From the NCBI GenBank assembly GCA_018057455.1, contig JAGPDT010000019.1:14383-51656 (forward strand): a stretch of DNA of 37,274 bases. Direction: 5' to 3'. The stretch is from Flavobacteriales bacterium. Its GTDB lineage: Bacteria > Bacteroidota > Bacteroidia > Flavobacteriales_F > PHOS-HE28. Under the pieces are notes generated by a model. That model saw only the letters and a program-made list of their open reading frames with translations. It ran no database searches and was not told the origin of the DNA. Made by a program: the position numbers and the translations under genes. Positions 1-7,230 of the stretch are shown here, piece by piece. Position 1 is the stretch's first letter. Every line of letters begins with the position of its first letter.

Positions 1-118
1 ACCACCGTCACCGCCGCTCTCCCTTACCCGTGGTTGGCGCTCGCGTGTCGCGAGTGCTAAACCACGCCACAACATGAAAGCCCCCGCCCGTACCACCGTC
101 ACCGCCGCTCTCCCTTAC
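1..118 (+). repeat. 27-bp direct repeat of the metG 5' coding sequence
   Basis: Positions 1-27 and 92-118 are identical over 27 bases. The second copy encodes residues 7-15 of MetG (TTVTAALPY). The first copy lies upstream of the metG start and in the same reading would run TTVTAALPY and then into a stop codon at 58-60. Identity ends abruptly after base 27. The first copy begins exactly at base 1 of the window, so it may extend further left. Confidence 0.9.
37..57 (+). other. Hairpin just upstream of metG
   Basis: Arms GCGCTCGCG (37-45) and CGCGAGTGC (49-57) can pair over 9 bp, with one G-U, around a 3-nt TGT loop. The hairpin sits between the two copies of the 27-bp repeat and 16 nt before the metG ATG. 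No T-run follows, so an intrinsic terminator is not supported. It could be an mRNA leader hairpin or a junction scar of the duplication. Confidence 0.5.
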
Positions 119-2221
119 GCCAACGGCCCGCTCCACATCGGCCACATCGCGGGAGCGTACCTGCCTGCGGACATCTACGTGCGCAACCTGCGCGCCCGCA
201 ACAAGGAGGTGCTCTTCATCTGTGGCAGCGATGAGCACGGCGCCGCCATCACCTTGCGCGCCCTCAAGGAAGGCACCACCCCGCAGGCCATCGTGGACAA
301 GTACCACGCCCTGATGGGCAAGGCCTTCGCCGACTTCGGCATCACCTTCGACATCTACCACCGCACCAGCAGCGAGCTGCACCGCGAAACCTCCCAGGAG
401 TTCTTCCTGCAACTCAACGCCAACGGCGCCTTTACGGAAAACACCGAGGAGCAGTACTACGATACCGAAGCCAAGCAATTCCTGGCCGACCGCTACATCA
501 TGGGCACCTGTCCCACCTGTGGCAACCCCGATGCCTACGGCGACCAATGCGAAAAATGCGGCAGCGCGCTCAGCCCAAAGGACCTCATCGATCCCCGCAG
601 CACCCTCAGCGGCAGCAAACCCGTGCTGCGCCCCACCAAGCACTGGTACCTGCCCATGGAACGCAGCCAGCACTGGATGCAGGAGTGGATCAACACCGGC
701 ATGCTCGATGGTGCGCAACAGCACGACCCCGCCGAGTGGAAGCCCCAAGTGCTGGGCCAATGCAACAGTTGGCTCAAAGAGGGCCTGCGCCCCCGCGCCA
801 TGACGCGTGACCTCACCTGGGGCGTGCCCGTGCCGCTGCCCGGGGCCGAAGGAAAGGCCCTCTATGTGTGGTTGGATGCGCCCATCGGCTACATCAGCGC
901 CACCAAGCAATGGGCGGCCGACCAAGCGGCCAAAGCTCCCGGGTCAAGCCCGGGATGGGAAAAATGGTGGAAGGCAGAAGACACGCGCCTGCTGCACTTC
1001 ATCGGCAAGGACAACATCGTTTTCCACTGCATCATCTTCCCCATCCTGCTGAAGGAACACGGCGGCTTCATCCTCCCGCAGAACGTGCCCGCCAACGAGT
1101 TCCTCAACCTCGAAGGCCGAAAGCTCAGCACCAGCCGCAACTGGGCCGTGTGGCTCCACGAATACATCGAACGCTGGCCCGGCAGGCAAGATGAGCTGCG
1201 CTATGCGCTCGCCACCATCCTGCCCGAGTTCAAGGACAGCGAGTTCACCTGGAAGGACTTCCAGGACAAGAACAACAATGAGCTGGTGGCCATCATCGGC
1301 AACTTCGTGCAGCGCGTCTTCGTGCTTTGCAACAAGTACTACGAAGGAAGAGTGCCGGAACCGGCGGCCTCCAACGCTCCACAAGGCGAACAGGACACCG
1401 TGCTCTGGGCCGAGCTGTCCGCCATACCGGGCAAAGTGGCCGAGGACATCGGCAAGTTCCGCTTCCGCGATGCGCTGCTCACGGCCATGAACGCCGCACG
1501 CCTCGGCAACAAGTACCTCACCGACACCGAGCCGTGGAAGCTGGAGAAGACCGACCCGGACCGCGTGCGCACCGTGCTCTTCAACGGCCTGCGCATCACG
1601 GCGGCGCTCAGTGTGGTGTTGGAACCTTTTCTTCCGTTCACGGCGCAAAAGCTGCGCACCATGCTGGGCTTGGGTGAATTGAAATGGGCCGATGCGCTGC
1701 GCGAAGGATTGATCGTGCCCGGCGCGCCGATCGGCAAGGCGGAACACCTCTTCAAGCCCATTACCGATGCCGAGATCGCTGCCGAAGTGGAACGCCTGAA
1801 AGCCAATGAACCCAGGGAGTACAAGAAGGTTGATGAAGATAGCCCTTCGGCTCCGCCCAGGATAGAGCATGAAGAAGAGGTGAAGGCAAAGCCGAACATC
1901 GCCTTCGATGATTTCACCAAGCTGGACATCCGCATCGGCACCATCACCGCCGCCGAGCGTGTGCCCAAGGCGGACAAGTTGCTGAAGCTCGCCATCGACG
2001 TGGGCGAGGGCACGCCGCGCACCATCGTCAGCGGCATCGCACAGCACTTCACGCCGGAAGAATTGCCCGGAAAGCAAGTGCTGGTGCTCTGCAACCTGGA
2101 ACCCCGCAAAATGCGCGGCGTGGAAAGCCAGGGCATGGTGCTGATGGCCGAGGATGCCGAGGGGAAATTGGTGTTTGTGCAGCCGGGAAGGGAAGTGCCT
2201 CCGGGCGCGGAGGTGCGGTAG
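74..2221 (+). CDS. metG: Methionine--tRNA ligase (MetRS), with C-terminal tRNA-binding domain
   Basis: Cytoplasmic class Ia aminoacyl-tRNA synthetase that charges tRNA-Met with methionine using ATP. At 715 aa it has the length of the long, dimeric bacterial form. The Rossmann catalytic core has the HIGH motif at residues 21-24 and a KMSKS-type loop, KLSTS, at 350-354. Two zinc-knuckle pairs lie in the connective peptide insert (C146/C149 and C159/C162), as in the E. coli-type enzyme. The anticodon-binding helical domain follows. A charged linker near residues 575-610 leads to an EMAPII/Trbp111-type OB-fold tRNA-binding domain, starting about FDDFTKLDIRIG, that runs to the end. The ATG at 74 is the natural start because the HIGH region follows closely. 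Two oddities are a duplicate of codons 7-15 upstream and a palindromic insertion-like segment at 937-955. Confidence 0.97.
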   Translation: MKAPARTTVTAALPYANGPLHIGHIAGAYLPADIYVRNLRARNKEVLFICGSDEHGAAITLRALKEGTTPQAIVDKYHALMGKAFADFGITFDIYHRTSSELHRETSQEFFLQLNANGAFTENTEEQYYDTEAKQFLADRYIMGTCPTCGNPDAYGDQCEKCGSALSPKDLIDPRSTLSGSKPVLRPTKHWYLPMERSQHWMQEWINTGMLDGAQQHDPAEWKPQVLGQCNSWLKEGLRPRAMTRDLTWGVPVPLPGAEGKALYVWLDAPIGYISATKQWAADQAAKAPGSSPGWEKWWKAEDTRLLHFIGKDNIVFHCIIFPILLKEHGGFILPQNVPANEFLNLEGRKLSTSRNWAVWLHEYIERWPGRQDELRYALATILPEFKDSEFTWKDFQDKNNNELVAIIGNFVQRVFVLCNKYYEGRVPEPAASNAPQGEQDTVLWAELSAIPGKVAEDIGKFRFRDALLTAMNAARLGNKYLTDTEPWKLEKTDPDRVRTVLFNGLRITAALSVVLEPFLPFTAQKLRTMLGLGELKWADALREGLIVPGAPIGKAEHLFKPITDAEIAAEVERLKANEPREYKKVDEDSPSAPPRIEHEEEVKAKPNIAFDDFTKLDIRIGTITAAERVPKADKLLKLAIDVGEGTPRTIVSGIAQHFTPEELPGKQVLVLCNLEPRKMRGVESQGMVLMAEDAEGKLVFVQPGREVPPGAEVR
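937..955. repeat. Palindromic element inside metG
   Basis: TCCCGGG (937-943), loop TCAAG (944-948), CCCGGGA (949-955): a perfect 7-bp stem with a 5-nt loop. It is translated in frame as part of APGSSPGW, in a stretch between the catalytic core and the conserved LLHFIGKDN segment where I recall length variation among MetRS proteins. Its form resembles the short GC-rich palindromic repeats (REP/RPE-like) found dispersed in some bacterial genomes. No second copy was noticed in this window. Confidence 0.5.
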
Positions 2222-2245
2222 TGTTGTTGCTGTTGGGTACAGTTG

Positions 2246-2410
2246 TCAGTTGTCAGGCGCGGAGAGTTCACCGCTGCCGAATGTCTCCAATTTCCCGGCG
2301 CCCGGGTGTTTGCGGAGTGCCTCTGCCCGTTCCGCCAGACCCTGAGGCCCTTGGAGGGCGGCGGTTTCGCGCATCTCGATCAAGCGCGGATCATGTGGCA
2401 CCTTGTTCAT
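2246..2410 (-). CDS. Possible small hypothetical protein (54 aa)
   Basis: A minus-strand ORF convergent with metG that begins MNKVPHDPRLIEMRETAALQ. It has a balanced, charged and probably alpha-helical composition and codon use like the neighbouring genes (mostly G/C third positions), which is unusual for a random frame. A start nine codons further upstream (2437) is also open. No family is recognised. It lies in an otherwise empty 400-bp stretch after metG and could equally be a gene remnant. The rest of 2222-2625 shows nothing else I can support. Confidence 0.3.
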   Translation of the reverse strand: MNKVPHDPRLIEMRETAALQGPQGLAERAEALRKHPGAGKLETFGSGELSAPDN

Positions 2411-2625
2411 GGCCAGAGGCCGAAGTTGAATGGGCACTCAGCAACAGCCGAGCGCCGGACCGGTGGGAATAGGGGCCTGCTCAACGAATGGGACGGTCCA
2501 ACTGTTCCTGGGCGTTCTCGGCATGGCCAACGGGCGTTACATGCTCACGATCTTGTCAAGGGAAGGAAGGGGTTCCGCACGGTTCGTTTGGTCGGTCGGG
2601 TAGTGTTGGGCGCAAGAACGCCAAC

Positions 2626-2946
2626 ATGAAAAAGTACGTCGTATGGGGAGTTGTGGCCATTGTGGCCTGCGCTCATCTGAATGTGGTAGGACCGGATTGG
2701 AACAGCGCTGGGATCTTTGGCTTGCCTGCCAACAGCTTCTTGGGCACTACCGACGGAGTACCGATCAACTTCCGCGCGAACAACACGTTGGGGATGCGGC
2801 TCTTGGAGTCGCTCACCGGTCAGACCATCGGCAGCTGCACCAATGAGAACCTGTGCGGGAACGTTCGGGATCGGCGCGCTGCGGAGCGTTTTGTTTTGGA
2901 ATGCAGCGAGGCCGCCCGTTGCGGGACGGCCTCACTCATTCCTTGA
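2626..2946 (+). pseudogene. Frameshifted N-terminal remnant of a tail-fibre-like secreted protein
   Basis: The frame opening at the ATG at 2626 encodes a hydrophobic start (MKKYVVWGVVAIVAC) followed by WNSAGIFGL, NSFLGTTDGVPINFRANN and MRLLESLTGQTIG. This matches the conserved opening of large Bacteroidota proteins related to phage tail fibres and S74 (intramolecular chaperone) peptidases, where FxGTTDxxPxxFRxNN is usually followed by an NVGIGT-type motif. Here the frame is lost at about 2863-2868. Removing one base (the C near 2866) restores NVGIGALRS in the adjacent frame. Downstream there is only a hairpin and then the opposing gene, so the body and C-terminus are absent. I read this as a decayed, truncated gene. 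The 106-aa ORF that remains is unlikely to be functional. Confidence 0.6.
2908..2933 (-). terminator. Hairpin, probable terminator of the T9SS type A gene
   Basis: Arms GAGGCCGCCCG (2908-2918) and CGGG-A-CGGCCTC (2922-2933) form an 11-bp stem with one bulged A and a TTG loop. It lies 24 nt beyond the minus-strand stop at 2957. Neither strand has a good T-run, so termination strength is uncertain. It also overlaps the end of the frameshifted plus-strand remnant. Confidence 0.5.
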
Positions 2947-2956
2947 GGAGCGGGGT

Positions 2957-5900
2957 TCACCGCACCAGTGGCACGCGGAAGGTGCGTTGCACATCACCGC
3001 TGGCGACCCGCACGAACCAAATGCCGGCGTTCAGCGCATGGCCGTCCATGGTGATGCGCCCGGGCATCACCACGGCGCCACGGCCCAGGGTGTGGCGGCC
3101 CGTGGCATCATACACGTCCACGTCCACCGGTGCGTTCCCGAAGCCGTGCTCGATGATGAACTGTTCGGGCGTGGCCCACACGGCCAGGGTGTTGCCCGCT
3201 TCCGCGGCCCTTACCCCGGTGGTGGCATCCACTTCCAATTGTTGGGTGTAACTGTCCGAGCAATCGGCACTGGTGGCCGTCAGGGTCACGCTGTAGGTGC
3301 CGGGCTGGGCGTAGGCGTGCACCGGGGTGTGCTCGCTGCTGGCGGTGCCGTCGCCGAAGTCCCACGTGTAGCTGTCGGCCAACACGGAGTTGTTGTTGAA
3401 CTCCACAGGGGTGCCCACCGTGGTGCTGGCCAACAGGGCGAATTGCGCGAACGTGCCCTCACCGGCGGGGATCTCCGCGGCGATGGTGGTGGTGCAACCT
3501 GCTGCATCGGTGATGGTGGCGGATTGGCTGCCCGCAGGACCGTTGAGCACATGGCCCGTGGCACCGGTGCTCCAGAGCACATCGTATGGCGCCGTGCCTC
3601 CGTGGAGCAGCAGCTCAAGGTTACCGTCGGTGCTGTTGGGGCAGCTGGTGGCCGTTTGCAGCACTTCAATGTGGATGGTTTCCGGCGCGGTGATGGTGAA
3701 GTCGCTCACCAGTTCGCCACAGGCACCACCCGGGGTGATGCGTACTTGGTAGGTGCCCGCGGGGGCCGGGAAGATGCACACATCTCCTTCGCCGATCACG
3801 AAGCTGGAAAGAGGAATGCCAGCGGCACCCGCCCATGTGATCCCCAGTTGGCCTTGCGCTGCCACCACCGTGGCGCGGCCTTCCCCATCAGGGCACGGAG
3901 CGTTCTCCACATAGAGGGGAACAGGCTTGGTGCCGTTCAACAAGAAGCGCGGCTGGCCGGCATCATCCCCGGCGTTGATCGTGAAGGTGTAGCTGGCGCC
4001 ATCGGTGAGCGGGGTCACCGCACCGGTCTGCAGGTCGGTGAGGCTCAGGCAGGAGAGGGCGCGGATGCCCGCCATGCCCGCGGTGATGGTATAGGTGCCG
4101 GTAATGTCCACGTCCACCATCACGGGAACCTGAATGGCCGTGTCGTAGCTGCCGAAGAAGTCCAGGGCCAGCCGTTCACCGGTGCTGCTCAGGATCCCGA
4201 TCTGCGGCGCGCCCGCGGTCTTGAACGGCAACTTCAGGGCATCCACGCCATCAAGGGCCGGACTGCCTTGGGCGAAGATGACCATGGCTTCGTCGCTGTA
4301 TGTGTTCAGGTTGCTGGCGATGGTGAGGTTGAGCATGGGCAGCACCGGCTGAAGGCTGCCACCGAACGTACCGCCCAATGGCTCGGCCACCTTGGCGGAT
4401 TCATCCACGGTGGTGGTCAGGCTGGTACCGTCGGCCTTCATCCAGAAGCCTTGGCTGCTCTGCAGGATGCCGTTGAGACCGCCTTGGCCCACGCCGTTGG
4501 ACCACGCCTTGGTGGTGCCGGTGGCCGGGTCGAAGATCCAGTAGGCGTTCTGCACGTCACTTCCACGGCTGATGGCGGTGAAGTCGATGGGGCTGGGCAG
4601 CGGATTGCCCACCAGGTTCCAACCGTCGGCGGGCACGCTGCCCGAGGAAGTGAAGCTCAGGGGCAGGGTGAAGGGGCTCTGTGCGATGGTAGGCGCCCCG
4701 GTGAGGTCCACCGTGAAGGCGTTGGTGCCGGTGAAGGTGTCGCCGCACCAGGCCCGGAAGCCTTGGCCCGGGATCAGTGCCTGGGCCGTTGAGCTCACGC
4801 CCACTTCGCCGGAATCGGCACTGGGGAAGGTGTTGGTCTCATCATACCAGCGGATGCTGGGCCACAGGATGCCGCTGGCCGGGGGGTCATAGAAGTTGGG
4901 GTAGTGTGAACCGGGAAAACCCGCGGTGAAGAAGTCGTCCTTCCACTCATTCACGGTTTGCCCGGCCACGGGGCTGCCCAGCATGCGCCAATTGGTATGG
5001 CCTGCCGGGATGTACCGTTGCACCGTGAGGTTGCCCCCATAGCTGGCACCACTGGCTACGGGGCCCAACCGGCCGGTGCCCGTGGCGTTGCTCGTCAGGG
5101 CCACATTGCCCGTGCTGGCGTCGAAGAAGCCGTCCACCAATTGCAGGGTGCCACGGATGCCGATGGCTGCCTGGGCCGCCGTGCCCGCGGGCGTGTTCAC
5201 CGTCAGGTCCCAGAGGTCCATGTTGCCGCCAGCGTTCACCAGGGTGGTGGCCGCGCTGCCTGCCAGTGCCAGCGTGCTGTTGTCCGCACCGTTCACCAGG
5301 CCGCCTATGTTCACGTCATCGCCGTGAACCGTGCACGTGGTGCCGGCATTGAGCACCAATGTGCCTCCGCCCGCCACGCCCAGGTCCTTCACGTCCACAT
5401 CGGCCGTGGTGGTCACGGTATGGCCGTTCTGCACCACCATGTGCGTGAGTGCGCTGAAGGTGGCCGGCCCGGGGGTGCCCACGGGCTTCAGCGACCAGAT
5501 GGGGTCGCCCACATTCCCGTTGGACTGGCTGTAGTAGGTGATGTCCGCCGTGGTGCCCAGCACGATGATGTCGGCACCGGCGGCATCGCCCGGGCCACCA
5601 TGGCCCGTAGTGGAGTATTCAGCCTTGTAACCGTACAAACGCACCGTGAGCGGCGCAATGCGGTTGGCCACGGTGAAGTTGAAGGATCGCGTTTGGGTGG
5701 TGGTATTGTCCGTTATTTTGGCCACGCCGCCTTGGTTGGCAGTGAATCCATCGGCGCTGGTACGCACCACATAGCGCAAGGGGCCCCGGTTGTTGCGTTG
5801 CAATTTGAAGGTCACTTTGTTGATCGTGAACTGCTTGCCCGGTTGCGGAGTCAAAGTGAACTCCATGTAGTCGTTCATGTTCGGTACCGTCGCTGTGGTC

Positions 5901-6151
5901 CATCCTTTGGCGTTGAACCGGTCCGCATCCGCGAGGGCTTGGAGGCCCGGGCCTCTGCTGATGATGGAGCCGGTGAGCCCCGGGTCGTTGAAGTTGGAGG
6001 ACCAGGTGGCCTCATTGCCCACCGCACCGGCGAAATCGAAGGTGAGCACTTGTTGCGCATGGGCCTGCATGGTCCACAGGGCCAGCAGCCATCCGGCCAC
6101 CAAATGCAGGTGCACGCGGAAAGACGGGTTGAGCATAACGTTCTTCATCAT
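2957..6151 (-). CDS. Secreted T9SS type A sorting-domain protein with PKD domain
   Basis: A 1064-aa protein probably exported to the cell surface or medium by the type IX secretion system. I chose the start at 6151 (MMKNVML) because a signal peptide follows (hydrophobic core then AHAQQ). Upstream in-frame codons read as non-coding. The N-terminal third contains beta-rich segments (about 25-200, jelly-roll-like) and then repeats typical of Bacteroidota autotransporter-like surface proteins. A single SprB-like repeat lies near residue 825 (TSCPNSTDGN ... TDAAGC). A PKD domain follows near 915-975 (YTWDFGDGT, HAYAQPGTYSVTLTA). The last 80 residues form a type A sorting domain (VDVDVYDATGRH ... 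GIWFVRVASG). No catalytic domain is recognised, so an adhesive or structural role is only an inference. It stands alone on the minus strand, followed by a hairpin. Confidence 0.85.
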   Translation of the reverse strand: MMKNVMLNPSFRVHLHLVAGWLLALWTMQAHAQQVLTFDFAGAVGNEATWSSNFNDPGLTGSIISRGPGLQALADADRFNAKGWTTATVPNMNDYMEFTLTPQPGKQFTINKVTFKLQRNNRGPLRYVVRTSADGFTANQGGVAKITDNTTTQTRSFNFTVANRIAPLTVRLYGYKAEYSTTGHGGPGDAAGADIIVLGTTADITYYSQSNGNVGDPIWSLKPVGTPGPATFSALTHMVVQNGHTVTTTADVDVKDLGVAGGGTLVLNAGTTCTVHGDDVNIGGLVNGADNSTLALAGSAATTLVNAGGNMDLWDLTVNTPAGTAAQAAIGIRGTLQLVDGFFDASTGNVALTSNATGTGRLGPVASGASYGGNLTVQRYIPAGHTNWRMLGSPVAGQTVNEWKDDFFTAGFPGSHYPNFYDPPASGILWPSIRWYDETNTFPSADSGEVGVSSTAQALIPGQGFRAWCGDTFTGTNAFTVDLTGAPTIAQSPFTLPLSFTSSGSVPADGWNLVGNPLPSPIDFTAISRGSDVQNAYWIFDPATGTTKAWSNGVGQGGLNGILQSSQGFWMKADGTSLTTTVDESAKVAEPLGGTFGGSLQPVLPMLNLTIASNLNTYSDEAMVIFAQGSPALDGVDALKLPFKTAGAPQIGILSSTGERLALDFFGSYDTAIQVPVMVDVDITGTYTITAGMAGIRALSCLSLTDLQTGAVTPLTDGASYTFTINAGDDAGQPRFLLNGTKPVPLYVENAPCPDGEGRATVVAAQGQLGITWAGAAGIPLSSFVIGEGDVCIFPAPAGTYQVRITPGGACGELVSDFTITAPETIHIEVLQTATSCPNSTDGNLELLLHGGTAPYDVLWSTGATGHVLNGPAGSQSATITDAAGCTTTIAAEIPAGEGTFAQFALLASTTVGTPVEFNNNSVLADSYTWDFGDGTASSEHTPVHAYAQPGTYSVTLTATSADCSDSYTQQLEVDATTGVRAAEAGNTLAVWATPEQFIIEHGFGNAPVDVDVYDATGRHTLGRGAVVMPGRITMDGHALNAGIWFVRVASGDVQRTFRVPLVR

Positions 6152-6197
6152 GATGGAGGATTGACGGTGCCGCACGCCGACACCATGGAACAGGTGG

Positions 6198-6205
6198 TAA
6201 AAGTA
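6198..6205 (-). promoter_or_regulatory. Possible -7 box for the T9SS type A gene
   Basis: On the minus strand TACTTTTA matches the Bacteroidota -7 element TAnnTTTG at all but the last base, 46 nt before the start codon. No convincing -33 TTTG was found at the right spacing. Confidence 0.25.
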
Positions 6206-6308
6206 GGTCCATGGCGGAAACTTCGGGTGCAGCCGTTCCGGTGCACGGGTCCGAAGCGGGCAGGTAGGCATGAATGCGATGAAGGAACACCGGTCTCCAC
6301 CACCCAGC

Positions 6309-6656
6309 TCAAAGCAGCACGTGCATTTTGCTCACCAGGCCGTTGCGGAACTCAAACACATGCCGGATCAGGCCTTGGGAGATCATTTCACCCCCGGTGC
6401 TATGGACCGTGCGCAACAGAGAAACCACCACCGTTCCCGAAGGTTTGAGCTGGAAGTGCTTCACATCATAAGTGTGGCGGTGCACTTCGCGCAACTGGAT
6501 CCAATAGGCGACCACGGCCGAAGGCCCTCGCAAGGTGGTTCCCTCCAGCATGTTCGGCCATTCCACATCCTGGGCGAAGTAGGCCGGTATGCGTTCATAC
6601 TGGCCCGCGTTGAATGCCGCGTAACAATCCCGTATGAGACGTTCCTGCGGATGCAT
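6309..6656 (-). CDS. SnoaL/NTF2-like small protein
   Basis: A 115-aa soluble protein with the length and pattern of the SnoaL-like branch of the NTF2 superfamily. It has an N-terminal helix with LIRDCYAAFNAGQYERI, then FAQDVEWPNM, and a beta-sheet ending in VFEFRNGLVSKMHVLL. Members are cone-shaped barrels that bind small hydrophobic ligands, and some are isomerases or cyclases. Nothing here identifies a substrate, and catalytic residues cannot be assigned from sequence alone. The ATG at 6656 fits a promoter-like box 20 nt upstream. It lies 157 bp ahead of the T9SS protein on the same strand but does not look functionally linked to it. Confidence 0.75.
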   Translation of the reverse strand: MHPQERLIRDCYAAFNAGQYERIPAYFAQDVEWPNMLEGTTLRGPSAVVAYWIQLREVHRHTYDVKHFQLKPSGTVVVSLLRTVHSTGGEMISQGLIRHVFEFRNGLVSKMHVLL

Positions 6657-6676
6657 CTGGTAGGTTCAACTTGAAT

Positions 6677-6684
6677 GCAAGGTA
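6677..6684 (-). promoter_or_regulatory. -7-like promoter box of the SnoaL-like gene
   Basis: TACCTTGC on the minus strand is a close variant of TAnnTTTG, 20 nt before the ATG. The same octamer precedes the VOC gene at 35964-35971. No -33 TTTG is evident. Confidence 0.4.
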
Positions 6685-6688
6685 TATC

Positions 6689-6702
6689 ATTCCCAAGGGA
6701 AT
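6689..6702. promoter_or_regulatory. Palindrome abutting the SnoaL-like promoter (possible operator)
   Basis: Arms ATTCCC (6689-6694) and GGGAAT (6697-6702) are separated by 2 nt, giving a DNA dyad too tight for an RNA hairpin. It sits immediately upstream of the -7-like box at 6677-6684, where a repressor or activator of the SnoaL-like gene could bind. Confidence 0.35.
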
Positions 6703-6946
6703 AGGTAGCGGAAGGTGCAGAACCCACCGATCGGGGCCAAGGAAGGGGATGACGGTAGCCGATGGGCGGCCACCGGCCCGGTCCGATGGCGGGCTCATTG
6801 GATGTTGGACGGCCTGGTGCGGCACGGACCATGGGCCGGTGCAGCGGGCTTGACGGGAGGCCAGTGTGGGCTCCTCGAACGTGCCACTGCGGCGGCTGTT
6901 CCGCGAATGACGTGTACGAACCGGGTCCGCCAAGCCCTGCAGGGGC

Positions 6947-6954
6947 TACTTTCG
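6947..6954 (+). promoter_or_regulatory. Possible promoter box of tRNA-Arg
   Basis: TACTTTCG differs from the Bacteroidota TAnnTTTG -7 element at one base and ends 33 nt before the tRNA. No -33 TTTG was seen upstream. Confidence 0.4.
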
Positions 6955-6987
6955 CGCCCGTCTTCACCACGCCGTGAAGGTCTTGCC

Positions 6988-7062
6988 GGCCTCATAGTTC
7001 AACGGATAGAATAGGAGTTTCCTAAACTCTAGATCCAGGTTCGATTCCTGGTGAGGCCACCA
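6988..7062 (+). tRNA. tRNA-Arg(CCT)
   Basis: The full cloverleaf folds by eye. The acceptor is GGCCTCA (6988-6994) with TGAGGCC (7052-7058), then discriminator A (7059) and an encoded CCA (7060-7062). The D-stem is GTTC with GAAT. The anticodon stem is GGAGT (7014-7018) with ACTCT (7026-7030) around the loop TTCCTAA, giving anticodon CCT at 7021-7023. The T-stem is CCAGG (7035-7039) with CCTGG (7047-7051) and loop TTCGATT. It reads AGG arginine codons. Confidence 0.95.
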
Positions 7063-7140
7063 CCACACGGCCCGGACCCTTGCCGCGCAGGGGTCGAGCC
7101 GGTCCAATGCCGTCGGGATGCACCCTGCGGCCGGGCCAGG

Positions 7141-7175
7141 GCGCCAACATCAACGTGTGTGAAACTGGCGCTTTT
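7141..7175 (+). terminator. Possible terminator after tRNA-Arg
   Basis: GCGCCA (7141-7146) can pair with TGGCGC (7166-7171), and TTTT follows directly (7172-7175). The stem is only 6 bp with a 19-nt loop, so this is weak support. Confidence 0.3.
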
Positions 7176-7202
7176 GCGCGGCAAGCGGGAGCGGGACGCG
7201 CC

Positions 7203-7210
7203 TAATTTCG
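7203..7210 (+). promoter_or_regulatory. -7-like promoter box of the T9SS island
   Basis: TAATTTCG is one base from TAnnTTTG and lies 20 nt before the ATG at 7231. A TTTG at 7173-7176 is 26 nt upstream, slightly too far for a standard -33 element. It is the only promoter candidate before the first gene of the plus-strand series. Confidence 0.4.
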
Positions 7211-7230
7211 GCGCAACCCGCCGTGTGCCC

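Larger units (their letters stand above)
6657..6987. other. Intergenic region between the SnoaL-like gene and tRNA-Arg
   Basis: A 331-bp stretch. Next to the SnoaL-like gene it holds a promoter-like box and a palindrome, and next to the tRNA another -7-like box. The middle (about 6705-6940) is GC-rich. The frames open across it have no recognisable protein features and look like chance ORFs. Confidence 0.5.

Noticed and set aside
944-2077. 377-aa minus-strand frame across metG
   Set aside because: Antisense shadow of a well-supported gene.
2717-6448. Long plus-strand open frames (691 aa at 2717-4792 and 496 aa at 4958-6448)
   Set aside because: They lie antisense to the T9SS type A gene, have Gly/His/Arg/Val-rich shadow composition, no domains and no start context. 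Long antisense frames are expected in GC-rich coding DNA.
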